Notes: generated by a model not told the origin, from the letters alone. A stretch of DNA of 64,000 bases from Saururus chinensis (GCA_035235625.1 CP141149.1:14325893-14389892); one strand, 5' to 3'; positions 48,911 to 61,177 are shown, counted from the stretch's first letter. A program made the numbers and translations.

Positions 48911-49824
48911 GAATGTTTTTTCAAAAAAGTTATGCAAGTGCCAACTATCACGAACATGCCCTTGAGCAGCCAACCATGCGGTGCTTGCAGGCTAAAAGCC
49001 CACCAAACAAGCCTTTGTTTAGGACAAATGACTTGCATTGCACAAATGCGCTGTGCAAATCTCTTATGGGAGCTCATGCAAAGCAAAAAGGTAGGAGGCA
49101 GAAAGCAAATTACATTCCAATGAAACAAATAAGCACAAACATGGAAAATAGATGTATTCACTCTTAATATGTTTAGAAGCAATTTGTGCAATAACACTGT
49201 GACCAATAACACAACTACTCACTTCTCCTTATATAGCATAAAAGATTTTTTACATATAACTAGAGTGACAACCAAAATAATTATATGGGTTTGGTTGTAC
49301 CTTAAAGTATAAATACAAAAAATATAAAAAAATACATATAAGTAAAATAAAAAGAGAATTAATGGGGCGTCCGAAATACATTCCGTGACACGATGCCTAG
49401 CTAGTGACTATTTTGTTAAAAAAATAGTAATTATAATTTTTTTTTTTTAATTTAATTTTTTAAAAAGAAAACCTTATAAGAAGTTTAGGCTCATGCATAT
49501 GCCCTCAGTTATATGCACCGTTGGATTGAAATTCGATAGAGCATCATCAGGCCTATTTTTTTCAAAATAAATTATTAATTTAAAATAAAAAAATATTATT
49601 CAATTTGTGTAATATATTATTTTGTATATAAAATATATATGATTTAAATTTAAAAAGATATTTATAAAATAAGACAAATTCTTTGGCGTTTATGAAGACT
49701 GACCGCTGATGCAACACCCGCCAGTCGGCAACAACGCCGTGCAGCGGCAACTGCAAATGAACATTAAAGGCAAAATGCCCAAGTCAACGTTGCACGTGTC
49801 ATACAGGCATTGGCGTTATTCCTC
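48911..49824. other. Upstream region of the choline kinase gene, no gene seen
   Basis: ORFs around 48893-49212 overlap on both strands and have no recognisable domain. AT-rich thereafter. Confidence 0.4.
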
Positions 49825-49830
49825 TATATA
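49825..49830 (+). promoter_or_regulatory. TATA box of the choline kinase gene
   Basis: CTCTATATACG, followed about 25 bases later by a pyrimidine-rich stretch (TTTCCTCCCTGTCC) where transcription may begin. The inferred first exon runs from about 49855 to 49975 and ends at a GTGAGT donor. The spliced leader contains no upstream ATG. Confidence 0.5.
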
Positions 49831-50678
49831 CGCATCACAGTTTCCTCCCTGTCCTGAATCCGTCCTCCGCTACCAGCTCCGCCGTGTGCTCAAACCCGGT
49901 TCTCTCTCACCGCCACGAGCTCGGCCGCGCTCTTCCCTGATTCGCAGAATCTCTAGTTTCCAGAATTCGTTTCCGGTGAGTTCGCGTCGGAATTCGGTTT
50001 CGTGTTCAGCTAGACAGTAGGCTTAGGAGTGGCGAGAAGGATAATTTCTGGGGTTTTCTTCTTTAACTGCAATTGTTTTCATTTCAGTTTCTGTATTGGA
50101 ATCTGTTCTATTCATCCGTCTTTTATTGGCTAAATTTGTTGGTTTTTGGAAATTGGAATTTTTGGGTTCTGTTTGATCTGATTCCGAATTTGGAAATGTG
50201 GAATCTGGAATCTCATTTAGAAATCCGCTTTTCCTGTCAAAATTAAGAAATGGGAAAGCGATTCCAGCTGTTGCTCACTATCAATTCTTGCTTCTGCAAC
50301 CATCTCTTTCAACGTTGTTTGATGGGTTTGTTGTCAGATCAGTCTCATTAACATATTCTCATTCTTATTCGATAGGTATAACGCTGCTTTGCCTCATTTA
50401 GATGTTTCTTTTTTTCTTTGCGACACTTATTGCTGAAAGTCTTGTTTCTTCTCAACAATCACTAGTTGTTTGATTATCGAACAATTTGACGTGCACTCAA
50501 AGTTTTCTGAGAAATCTTGATTAACTGGTTTCTTGTCTTGAATAGGCAGATTTCAGATTGATAAGCTATGATTCGATTATTTCTTGTGTGATTTTTTTTA
50601 TTCCAATTGCTTATCGAATTGGGTCTTTTCGTTTTCTCCAGGTTCTGCATTTTTTTTGCAGATTTTGCTGTGATTATC

Positions 50679-53459
50679 ATGATGGTGGCCGTTGAGACGG
50701 AGAAGGATAGCGATTCTGTCACCTATGATGGTGAATCCCAGCTGCCGGATGAGGCGAAGACACTTTTGCATTATTTGGCTTCGAAATGGACTGATGTTGC
50801 TGATTCAAAGGTGTTGCAGGTGGTTCCGCTCAAAGGTGCCATGACCAACCAGGTCTACCAGATCACCTGGCCAACGGAAGTAGGGGTGCTTGACAGGAAG
50901 GTTCTCCTCAGAATTTACGGTGAAGGGGTGGATGTTTTCTTTGATAGGGATGACGAGATCCGGACATTTGAGTGCATGTCTAAGCACGGCCAGGGCCCTC
51001 GACTTCTTGGTCGCTTTTCGACTGGAAGGATTGAAGAATTCATTCATGCCAGGGTGAGTGCAATTTCTGTAACACAATTGAATGCTATCATCTATGATCC
51101 AGCCATCTGTTTCACTCGATTGTTAGTAGTCTTACATAGGCTTGGTTGGTTTATAAAATATTTTACATTTATTAGCTGATGAATCTCTGCCATGGCTGGA
51201 GGGCTTTGAAACATTTTCCGCTTGTCGTGTCTATTGAATTTTCTTTTGTGAATTTTGTTGTGCTCTTCAACATGAACTCTTGATTATAATAATGGGTTGT
51301 TTTTATATGGTTAAAGGCAACAGAACATCATAAAAAGTTTTTACCATATAAGCTAGACGTATTCAGAGGGTTTAAGAATTTTTAATCTTGTAGATCCTGT
51401 TTTCACGAGTTATGAATTTTTATACCTTAAAAAATTGTATCAAAACCAAAAGAGATATATTCCATTACAATATGATGGCTAAATTTAGCAAGGCTTACAT
51501 TTGGCGGAATTAATTTTTATTATCAAATGCTGTTTTTCTCAAGTCTGAAGTGTTCTGGACTCTTCAGGCTTCTATTTATAGGATAAAGAAAATTTAGTTG
51601 AACAAATTGTGTGAATGTATCATGAAACAGTTGGCATAAATGAACGGGATCTTGCCTGAAACTTGAGGCTTATTAATCAAATTCTTCAGAAACCCATATA
51701 ATTATTACAAATCATGTTTGTCATTCATTCTAACTTGCCATGCTATTTTGTGATAGACACTTTCTGCTGCTGACTTACATGACCCGGACACTTCTGCACT
51801 TATAGCTGCAAAACTGAAGGAATTCCATAATCTTGACATGCAAGGACCGAGGAGTGTATTCCTTTGGGATCGATTAAGGTACCTTTTTTTATGAAAAACA
51901 AGTCACATGTAATCTCTGTCTTCTGCATTTTTGTGTGAATCCCAGAGTAATATTGGTTTTCTGCAGAAACTGGCTTGAATCAGCAAAACACTTGGCTTCC
52001 CCTGAAGACTACAAAGAATTTCAGCTGGACACCATGGACAAGGAGATTTCTTCTCTGGAAAGCAAACTGTCTCGGGAAGATCAGATAATTGGGTTTTGCC
52101 ACAATGATCTTCAGTATGGAAACCTAATGTTTGATGAAGAGACGAGAATAGTAACAATAATTGTAAGTATCAGTTTTCTTTATATATATAATCTACTGTG
52201 GTTTTTGTTTAATACAATAAAATTTCTCATGGTTTCTGTTTCACTTATTCTCTTTCTGTTAATAGTGCCTTCTGCTGTTACTGAATTGAATTTACTTTGA
52301 CTTGCTCTGCTCTAGATTTCGTTATTTTAACTAAAGCAGCTTGTCATGATTTCCTGATATGTAGGACTATGAGTATGCAAGTTTTAATCCCGTGGCATAT
52401 GATTTTGCTAATCATTTCTGTGAGATGACTGCAAACTATCATACTGAAACCCCACATGTTCTGGATTTCGGAAAATACCCAGGTATTGTAGCATTATTGT
52501 CTAGTTGTCTCTCTTCCACTTGATGTTTGGGTAAAACATATTTTAGCTTAAATAATTTTCTGGACTAGCTTTCACTAAGTTTCCTTGTTGTCTGTGGGTT
52601 AATACAGATCATGAGGAGCGCAAGAGATTCATCATTGCATATCTCTGTTCCTCAGGTATATCTCATATTTGGTCGCGAATGATTTGGGCTATAAGTTACT
52701 TTTCAAATCAGGACAGTTAAGTTAATATCATCAGAGAAACTTAATTAGTTTTAAGCATTTAGGGCTCCTGCTGCTATGTAAGAAAGTTTCAGAGGGCAAG
52801 CAAATGTCTCTCATATTTAATGGGCATTTTAGCTCGGGTTAGTACAACACATTGGTATGGATATTGTTTTTTTGGTTGGTAATTTAAATGAGATGGACAA
52901 CGGGTAAGACAGTTATAATTTTAATATTCTCTCTGTCCTAAATTAATCGCTTTATTTGGTTTTAAAAAATGAAGCTAGTGATATGGGACGGAGGGAGTTT
53001 CTAGGAGAAGAAAAAAAACATGATTGTGAAATATGCATAATGGTAACTTCCAGAAGAACGAAGGGAAGAATCACCTTGAGTAGGACATATGAGAGCTTTA
53101 TGCCCAAATCGTTTTTGTGGAATTTCTGCCATGTACATATGATACTAAGATTGTGGCTGTTCTGTGTTTTAGGGAATGAACATAGTGATCATGAAGTTGA
53201 GCAACTACTCCAAGACACCGAGAAGTACACTCTTGCCAGCCATTTGGTTTGGGGCCTTTGGGGAATTATTTCGGTAGTCTATGATAACTCATCTCTCAAT
53301 GTGTTTGATGAATCGTATTCAGTAGGATTAACCATGTCTCTTCTTTTTCTACAGGAGCATGTGAATAAGATTGACTTCGATTACATGGAGTACGCAAGGC
53401 AGCGGTATCAGCAGTATCAGTTGAGGAAGCCGCAGTTGCTTGGTTGCCTAGTCACTTAA
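50679..53459 (+). CDS. CK: Choline/ethanolamine kinase
   Basis: Coding exons are 50679-51053, 51757-51878, 51967-52162, 52365-52482, about 52608-52655, 53173-53273 and 53355-53459. All junctions are GT/AG and frames join to give 354 residues, the usual length. Key motifs are [12 protein letters not shown] (res. 50-61, nucleotide-binding loop), [14 protein letters not shown] (res. 208-221, catalytic Brenner-type loop with Asp213) and [20 protein letters not shown] (res. 232-251, choline kinase motif with the Mg-binding Asp). The enzyme phosphorylates choline, the first step of the CDP-choline route to phosphatidylcholine, in the cytosol; activity on ethanolamine cannot be excluded. Two adjacent ATGs (50679 and 50682) could start it. 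The 5' UTR has an intron from 49976 to about 50661 (acceptor TTTGCAG; a CCAG 20 bases earlier is an alternative). A short MITE lies in the intron before exon 6. AATAAA at 53634 is a likely poly(A) signal. Confidence 0.93.
52926..52998. mobile_element. Miniature Stowaway-like remnant in a choline kinase intron
   Basis: TTCTCTCTGTCCTAAATTAA at the left and GATATGGGACGGAGGGAGT at the right are complementary MITE ends only about 73 bases apart, within intron 52656-53172. Confidence 0.55.
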
Positions 53460-53659
53460 TGAGAATGGCTCTGCTACTGCCCAATCGGCACTTCTGTCTA
53501 TAATCATTCTGTACCACAGCATTCTTCTGTACATGATCCGTTCCTATTGTTTAGTCTTTTTGGCTACATTCTGGCTTTAACTTTTTCGTTTTACTAGCCA
53601 ATATATAGTGTAATTCTTTGAAATGCTATGATGAATAAATCTGACGATACCTTTTGTAC

Positions 53660-54757
53660 ATCAGAAATTTTTTTGTATTTTAAATACTTCTCCCAAGAGA
53701 CTAGAAGATGAGTGCTCAATTCTTTTCTAGAAAGATATGTCTCAGAGAGAATTCTGGCTTGTTTTTGTGTTTAAGTTGTGTGTTCCGCATTTTGTATGCT
53801 TTTAACTCTTAATTTTGGGATAAATATGGATTGCATAAGCAGCAGAAATGGCCAGACGCTCAAATTTGATTGATTGATGGAATTAGGGTGAAGATAATGT
53901 GTTAGTTCTGGTGAGATTCATATGGAAGCCGTGTGCTCGCCCATTGAGCTGTAGGTTTGTTTACTCATGATCTATGGGGCTTTTCTTCCCTTGACCCTAG
54001 ATTCATGGCTTCAAGTGTAGTCTAAAGATACTTTTTTGGGGGTGCGTTTGGCTACGAGGATTTGGTCATGTGATTTATATATAAGTATGATTTAGCTCAA
54101 ATTCCCTCTTTGATAATGCATTTTAGGGTGAGATTTTATTTTGTCTTAAAAACCGTGATTTATTGTATAACTAAAAATGGGGTAGATAGAACTCAGAGGG
54201 TCAACCATGTTTTTTGTAAATTTTATTTAATTAAAATTTAAATATAAATCTCACTATTAAAATTATAGAGTTCTTAAACACTTAATTTTCAAATACAAAT
54301 CTCACTTATCTTGTAATTTACAATAACATAATTTAATAATCATATATCTATGGTTCATTGAAGGATAGTCGCATGCTTATCGATCAACAAAAAACATCTG
54401 AGTCTGTTATATTGAATGATTGATCATTTGAATTATATCATGTCTACTGCATAAGATGAACCCCCGATTACATATAAGAACCAAAGCAACAAACCCTGCT
54501 TTTCTTTCGCAAACCCTAGCATATAATCAAATTAAGAGAACCATATGACATATATCCAATTTGTGTAATAGATTTTTGGGTTGAATCCCACTTCAATTGT
54601 TCTGAGTTTGGCTTGATTTTCAGTTCTAACTTTAGACACCTTTTTACTTCATATTCAAGTGATGTAGATAAAGGACAAATTACAAATATAACATATATCA
54701 TTAATATTGAATCATCAGGTTGCAATATCAATAGAAATAACAAAACAAAGCAAAACC
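53660..54757. other. Intergenic, no gene seen
   Basis: 3' flanks of the convergent choline kinase and B3 genes. The stretch 54046-54310 starts GGTGCGTTTGGCTACGAGGA, wording common at the ends of plant PIF or hAT MITEs, but no matching right end was found. Confidence 0.35.
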
Positions 54758-55309
54758 TTAAAAGGGCCCTGGATCAGGTGCAACCAAGTCCATAGCCAAG
54801 CCTAGCTTCTTCTCGAGACCATATCGAAAAGCCCAGAATCTAAACTTGAGCCCAGCATGCAGGCCGTACCAATTAACAAAATTTAACCACCCATGCTTGA
54901 GCACATGCTGTTTCACACTCGGCCACCAGTCCAATATTACGTTCTCCCACCTTCGCCCGTCCGGCCCGACCAACATGACAGGCAGCCCGCTGGAGCTCCG
55001 GAGATTAAGCATACTCCTCTCCTCCGGCTCCATGTAAGGTGCTAGTAGGAGGGCACAGTCCTCGGTGAGGAAGAGCCGTCGCAGGTTCTCATCAACATCG
55101 CTTATTTTCAGCACCTTGCGCCCAATGCATGTCAAGCCTTCGCCTTGAATCTGTGCAAGGAAATTCATAATGGCCCCGCATGGCTGTGGGGCTAAGGCTG
55201 CCTGGAACTCTAACTGCCGCTTCTTCCTCCCCCGACGTTCCATGTAGCGAATGAAGCATTGTTCCTCGTCCATCACCCTCTTGCCTCTCTGCACTTTAGA
55301 GACAGTCAT
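54758..55309 (-). CDS. B3-domain protein (At2g33720/At1g05920-type subfamily)
   Basis: A single-exon frame of 183 residues. After a basic N-terminal 60 residues (RRGRKKRQ), residues 64-176 read as the degenerate plant B3 fold: KVLKISDVDENLRRLFLT, MLVGPDGRRWENVILDWWP, HVLKHGWLNFVNWYGLHAG and FRFWAFRYG...LGLAMDLV. The pattern L..SDV....RL followed later by L..GW...V....L..GD and .WSFR...LCFAL is characteristic of this small subfamily, whose members bind DNA or act as nuclear regulators with largely unknown targets. A TATA box (TATATATA, 55410-55417) lies about 100 bases upstream. It is head-to-head with the MADS remnant starting near 55541. Assignment to B3 is firm to moderate, and the function is unknown. 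Confidence 0.75.
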   Translation of the reverse strand: MTVSKVQRGKRVMDEEQCFIRYMERRGRKKRQLEFQAALAPQPCGAIMNFLAQIQGEGLTCIGRKVLKISDVDENLRRLFLTEDCALLLAPYMEPEERSMLNLRSSSGLPVMLVGPDGRRWENVILDWWPSVKQHVLKHGWLNFVNWYGLHAGLKFRFWAFRYGLEKKLGLAMDLVAPDPGPF

Positions 55310-55409
55310 CCCTCATAGCAGCTGACCACCAACAAATCTTTCCTCCTCTCTTTTCTTCTCCCGGATTAACTACTCGAGATGAGTTGAGAACCATGCAGGG
55401 AATAAGAAG

Positions 55410-55417
55410 TATATATA
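55410..55417 (-). promoter_or_regulatory. TATA box of the B3 gene
   Basis: TATATATA on either strand, 101 bases upstream of the B3 ATG on the minus strand. It could equally have served the broken MADS copy on the plus strand. Confidence 0.45.
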
Positions 55418-55540
55418 GAAAGAGAGGGGAAAACTCCTACTGGGAATCTGTAAAGTGCTTACAGCTTACAGTTTATGTAATAGGAGGAAACTTCTTTGTG
55501 CTTTTGAGTTTGTTTCCTATTTTGGACATGATAAACGACG

Positions 55541-55990
55541 GTGACGAAGGATGGGTACAATGTACGTGGAGGATACGAAATAGAGGCTCGTCACCTTCTC
55601 CACGCGCGTCCTCGGGTCCTCGTGTTAACCACCCTCGTCATCCTCTTCTTCTCCCTCTCCCGCCGTCCCTTCTTCCTCTCCATGGACTCCCTCCTCGATG
55701 CCTTCCACTCTGGCGTCCGGGTGACACCGTTGCTTCCTACCACTGCAAGTAGCCATCCCCGAAAATCCAGCGGTTCATCTACGAGACATCCCAACTTGAG
55801 CGCCGGGTTGCCGTCGAGCGGGAACCCGAGAAGATAAAAAAACAGAGCAAGAGGTCGGACGACAACCGTGGTCGGAGGAGAGCGGGTTTGGGGGTTTGAC
55901 GAGTCGTTGGGAGTAAACCCGGGTCAGGCCCAACTGAACGTGATGTCGGCCACTTCGAGACAGAAGGGGGCCCCAAAATGCCACTGCAAG
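55541..55990 (+). pseudogene. Type I MADS-box pseudogene
   Basis: The frame from 55541 gives VLVLTTLVILFFSLSRRPFF followed by LDAFHSG, which aligns with ASVLTGASLAILLFSPSGRPFS and LDAFLSG of the intact MADS gene at 28530-29324. In a shifted frame at 55770-55850 it gives YETSQLERRVAVEREPEKIK, matching HEISQLERRIAVKRAAKKIK. The start of the MADS domain is unrecognisable, 5-6 residues are missing after RRPF, and at least one frameshift separates the two halves. GC content is high as in the intact gene. A hAT element sits just beyond at 56022. Confidence 0.75.
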
Positions 55991-56021
55991 TGCGCCGGCC
56001 GTCCGCCACCCTGGCCGCAAG

Positions 56022-57296
56022 CAGGGCCGGCTTGAGAGCGAATTTAGGGGTTTACGGGGTGTTGAATTTTTTAAAAATAAAATTAAAATTTTTTAAAATT
56101 AATTTTAAAAATTTATTTGAATTACGTTTGGTAATAAAAATTTTTAAAATAAATTCGGATATCGTATAAAACCTAATTTTAAAACTTAAAATTAATATAA
56201 TTTTCTCCCAATAGAATATGTATGTTCTTGGTATCAATAGATTTCTAAATTCAAACTTTATCAAATAAGATCTTACAAAGATAAGTAATTTTGAACTTTC
56301 AAAATAGGCTCTACCCATATGACATATTTTTTAAGGCTTAAATCTATATAAAAGATAACCAATAAAAAATAATAAAATTTATAATTTTTAAAATAAAGAC
56401 TAGGAGATAGAATCGACTAAAGTGATTCATGTCGATTCAAGCTCAAAATGGCTTGAATCAATTTCAATGCTAAATTTTTAATTCTACCTAGCTTTTACAC
56501 ACACTAATTATTTTAATAATTCGAGCTTGAATTGAAACAGAATCAAGTGAATCTTACATAAATTTAGTCAACAAACAACCCTTAACCAAGGCTTTATATA
56601 TCAACACAATAAATTTTTAGGATAGCTTTACCTAATATCTTATTTCTTACAAAAGCTCCATTTTCTATTGAATTTATCTAGTTAATTTTTCTTTTAGATT
56701 TTATATCATACTTCATATTTCATAGTAAGCATATTTAGTATTTACAATAACATAGACCTTACTAACGAAATGACTTATTAAAACTAAAAACCAACATTGA
56801 TTAAATTATATAAATTAAAAAATTTATCATTGCTAATAGAGAGATATTGAAGCTTCTGGTTTTTTTTAGAAGAGAGATGAGACTTGAGAAACCGTGTGGC
56901 TTGGGATATTGGGCATTAGTTCAGTAGATTTCAAATGGTAAAATAAAGACTCGTATGGTAATTATTTATGGTAAAAAAAGGCCCACATATGGTAATTATA
57001 CTTACTATGTTTCTAGAAAAATACGCACAAGTAGTTTATGTCTCACTCTTTAATTTCTTAATTGATGGGGATCACTCATTTTGCCTAATGATTATAGTTT
57101 TTCCTAATTTAAAAAAATTAAAAGGATTAAATAAATGATGGGCTCTAAAAGGAAAGTCGTGTATCTTTGTGTATCTTTGCTTCATAAGTAAAGATCTCTC
57201 TTGGACATCTATGTAGTGATCTTTTTTTAGTGGAGCCTTTATTTTGGTAGGGCCATAGGCAACCACCTAAGTTGCCTAAAGCTTCAGTCGGCCATG
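56022..57296. mobile_element. hAT-type transposon, non-autonomous, 1.28 kb
   Basis: It is flanked on both sides by the perfect 8-bp duplication GCCGCAAG (56014-56021 and 57297-57304). The left end is CAGGGCCGGCTTGA and the right end, on the minus strand, CATGGCCGACTGAA, the classic GGGCCGG-type hAT terminus. The interior is AT-rich with no transposase frame. Confidence 0.88.
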
Positions 57297-57390
57297 GCCG
57301 CAAGATCTTTACTTGTTGACGGACTTTATTTCAAACGTTGATGTTATTACTTCCTTTCCCTTCCATCATCACAATTATTCTTAGCCAAAC

Positions 57391-58489
57391 TAGGGTTGCA
57401 CGAAAAAACTAAAATGATTCAGGTAGAACTAAATCAAAATTAGTCGGTTTGGTTTGGTTCGATTCCAAATTTAGTCCCGGTTCAGTTCCTTAAGTTAAGG
57501 AACCGATATATTTTCAGTTTGTTCCATTTTATAAAAAATCAAAACTAAACCAAATCCAACCGAATATCTTTTTTAATTTTTATTTCTAATTTAATCTCAA
57601 CTATTCATTTGTTTGAATGAACGGTGGAGCGGTCAAGATGCTTTCCTCTTATTAACACTAACCCCTCCCCCCTCCTTCCACAATACTTCCACTCTGCCAT
57701 CTACAACCTGGCGGTGCCCACCCACCCACTCCTCCTCCTCCTCCTCTTTGCTGCCCCATCCGTCCTCTCTGCCGCCTACATCTCAGTCGATGTGTGCAGT
57801 GGCAGTCGGGCAGAAAAGCCAATTGCCCTTCGATCGTCTGGCATGATGGCTTTGGGAGACGGAAACTTCAGTTCCCTCTTCGAGAGCATAGTCATCCTTG
57901 TGGATCCCTCCCGGACTTCCACTTCCCTTAACGAAGATCACCCTCCTCCACCGCCTCCTCCAATAGTTACAGCCGCAGTTCCACCTCGAGATTCTCCCCT
58001 TCTACCCCTTGTCTCCAAATCACAGCCCGTCGATGAAAACCTCTTTTCCGATCACTCATCACCACTCCAAAACAGTCCCTCCCCGCGCCGTCCCCTTCGT
58101 TTACCCCTGCTGCCATTTTGTCCTCCTGCACAATAACCTGTAAGAAGAAGTGGGGTGGCGTGTGGATCGGTTACGCCCAGAGTTCTAGTAGACCGGTTCC
58201 CATTTCAGTTAGAGGTTGGGGATTTTGCATCAGATGGTGGGTTATGGAATGGGGAGGAGAATGGAGGCTCCTCTACCATGGATGGCCCTAAGAAAAAATT
58301 GGGCTGGGGTGTCTGCGAGCTTAGGGGAAATCTCTATTCCGAACCAATTCTCGGCTTGGTTTCAGTTCCATGTTGGTTCCAACAAAACTTAGCTTCTTAT
58401 TTGGTTCTGATTTGGTTCCGAAATTTTAGTTTTGGTTTCGTTTCAGTTCTTATAGGAACCGGCCAGAACCGATCTAATATATAGCCCTA
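57391..58489. mobile_element. hAT-type transposon carrying a long ORF, 1.1 kb
   Basis: It is flanked by the perfect 8-bp duplication AGCCAAAC (57383-57390 and 58490-58497). The left end is TAGGGTTGCACGAAAA and the right end, on the minus strand, TAGGGCTATATATTAG. Subterminal GGTTCGGTT/AACCGAACC-type words line both ends. The central 500 bases are GC-rich and open (57624-58136), unlike the ends, which suggests captured sequence. Confidence 0.88.
57624..58136 (+). CDS. Unrecognised 170-codon ORF inside the hAT element
   Basis: The frame has a hydrophobic stretch HPLLLLLLFAAPSVLSAA (about res. 34-51) that could be a signal-like segment, then a Ser/Pro-rich tail with HPPPPPPPIV. It does not resemble hAT transposase. 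An overlapping frame starts at 57613. Composition is GC-rich and codon-like relative to the element's AT-rich ends. It could be a fragment of a host gene picked up by the element, or a chance open frame in GC-rich DNA. I do not assign a function. Confidence 0.25.
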   Translation: MERSRCFPLINTNPSPLLPQYFHSAIYNLAVPTHPLLLLLLFAAPSVLSAAYISVDVCSGSRAEKPIALRSSGMMALGDGNFSSLFESIVILVDPSRTSTSLNEDHPPPPPPPIVTAAVPPRDSPLLPLVSKSQPVDENLFSDHSSPLQNSPSPRRPLRLPLLPFCPPAQ

Positions 58490-58497
58490 AGCCAAAC

Positions 58498-59689
58498 TTT
58501 GCCCCGCAGTCAAGCCATCTTTAAGAAGAAAGAGGTTTCATGCCTTTCATTACAATAAGCCACTCATGAGAGCCTATAATAGCTTATGTTAGGCTTATTG
58601 TGGATGAAGGGCTCCCATGATAGCTTATGTTAGGCTTATTGTTAACTTCCCTTTAAAGGCCGGACTAATGTTTTTAAGTAAAAAACAAATTAACTTTTCA
58701 TAGAGGTCTTTTTGGAAAAGAAAAGAAAAAAATAATGATATTTGGATTGTCAAATTTAAAAAGTCATTTCGATATAGTTTGTAGGTTAGGCTAGCCTAGC
58801 TGAGAAAAAGATAATTTTAACCTTAATGAAATGATCTCATCTATTCGTCCAATATGAGGAGCCATCATATTGCCTGCTCACCTAGTGCAAGAGGGGAGAG
58901 TGGCTGCTCGGCAAGTGATGTGGAGAGGGCTGCTCGACCAATATTGTGGAGAGGGGAAGCATCATATTGCCTGCTCGCTGACTACCAAGGCAGCCACCAT
59001 ATCCACCATTATGGAAGTACCTTGCCCAAAAGAAATTTCCTTTTTTCCGTTGACTACCAAGGAAGCCATCGTCTCCCCTATCTCTCTGCTCCATGCATCG
59101 AGCTGCTTGAAGAGAACTCCCCCTGCTGTCCTCCTGCGCCTCCAATCTCATCTTCAGCACCATCCAAGGTATGCCCATGGAGAGCCATCACAGCCCCAAA
59201 AACTTCATTTGATGCGTACAAAAAAATATGAATATTTTTATCACAAGGCACGAAGGAGATAGGGTTTTAGATTATAACTTGTACAAAGGTCCAATTTCCT
59301 CTTGGTCTAGTCCATTGGTGGACTCTTCTGCTGCAGCACAAAAGAGAGAATGACTCTTGAACGGGTATTTCAAAAAAGTCTGTTTGAAATAAGAGAAGGA
59401 TATCATAGTATATTAGCTAGATTTTAGTAAATGTTGGAGATGCAAGATTAGGTGCTTCTATTTTGGGTAAATTTTATTGTGGTTAGTTAAGTATTAGTGA
59501 ATTTTTTTGTAATGGTTAAGCAAATTGTTCATTCTTTTTTATGTTTGGCCTTTATTCACAAGGTGATAAATAACCAAAATTTTTCCCATCATGTATATAT
59601 GATCATTGTCTTGAAATTGTTAACTATGATCTTTGAGATTGGTGAATTATTTTTCAAGTATTGATCTCATATTACTCCTAGGGAAATTG
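58498..59689. other. Intergenic, no gene seen
   Basis: Local repeats occur: CTCATGAGAGCCTATAATAG at 58565 and a related CCCATGATAGCTTATG at 58613, each followed by TTAGGCTTATTG; and CATCATATTGCCTGCTC at 58863 and 58960. ORFs at 58854-59262 overlap on both strands and have no recognisable domain. Confidence 0.4.
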
Positions 59690-61177
59690 ACATTTCAATA
59701 AAAAAAACTTATAGTAATGCTTTTATTAGCGATGCAATACAAAGTGTTGCTAAAAATTACTATTTGCGACGCATATAAAAGTGTCGCAAAAAAATAACTA
59801 ATAGCGATGTTTTTTAAAAAGCGTCGCTAATAGTAGTACATATTACAACATTTTTTAAGAAGATTCGCTAATAGTGTTTATATTAACGGATTTTTTACAA
59901 AAGCGTAAAAAATAGTACTACTATTAGTGATGCCTTTTAAAAAGAATCGCTAATAGTTATAAGTTAAAAAAATAAAAAATTTGGAACTATTTACGATGCT
60001 TTTATAAAAGCATAGCAAATAGTACTTCTATTAGCAACACTTTCAAACAAGCATCACCAATGGTGATACTATTAGCGACGCTTAAAAAATACGGCACAAA
60101 TAAAATAAGGGTATTTTTTTTAATTTAAGGTTATTAGTGATACTTTCAAAAAAGTAAATAGTAGTACTATTTGTGATACTTTTTTAAAAGCGTTGCAAAT
60201 AATTTTATTTTATTTAATATTTAGTATTTAAATAAATAATATATAATAAATAAATATTAGTTTTTTTAAAAACAAAATATATTATATTTAGATTAATATT
60301 TATTATTTTATTATATAATATATAATAATAAAATAATTAAGAAAAAAATTACATCAAATTTCTGTACTTTCTCCCCACTCCTCAGAGTTGGGGCTCACGT
60401 TCATGTGCGAGTGAGAGAGAGAAGAGTGAAGAAAAGAGAAAGAAAGTGGAGAGAGATAGTGAAGGGAGAGAGAGGAGAAAGAGAGTGAAGAGAGGGATAT
60501 AGAGAAGAGAGAGGAGAGAGAGAGAGTGGAGAGAGAAGAGATAGGGAGAGTGGAGAGAGAGAGGTGAGAGTGAAAGAGGGTAGAGAGAGGAGAGACAAAG
60601 AGAGAAAAGAGAGAGGAAAGAAGAGAGATCGCGAGGGAATAGAAGAGAGGTGAGAGATTGAGAGGGAATAGAAGAGAGAGGAGAGATTGAGAGAGGAGAG
60701 AGAGAGAAGAGAGGAGAGAGAAGAGAGAAAGTGAGAAGAGAGAGAAGGAGAGTAGAGAGAAAGAGAGAAAAGAGAGAAAAGAGACAAAGGAGGGAGTGAA
60801 AGAGGGAAGAGAGAGGAGAGACAAAGAGAGAGGAGAGATCGAGAGGGAAGAGAAGAGAGAGAGAGAAGAGAGAGGAGAGAGAGAAGAGAGGAGAGATAGA
60901 GAGAAGAGAGAGAAGAGAAGAGAAGAGAGAAGGGAGAGGGGAGAGAGAAGAGAAGAGAGAAGGAAGAGGGGAGAGAGAAAGAAGAGAGAAAGAAGAGAGA
61001 GAGACATGAGAGAAGAGAGAAAGAAGAGAGAGGGATTTAGTTTTGATTTTTTTATGAAATATTAGATTTTAAAAATGTTAAAAAAGAAATCAAATAAAAG
61101 TTATTAGCTACGCTTAAAAATTTGCGTCGCTAATACCCTAGGTATTAGCGATGCATATGCATATGAATATATAATAC

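Noticed and set aside
57624..57846. Reading the hydrophobic start of the hAT ORF as a secreted protein gene
   Set aside because: The frame is enclosed by transposon ends, an overlapping frame is also open, and nothing else supports a functional secreted protein.
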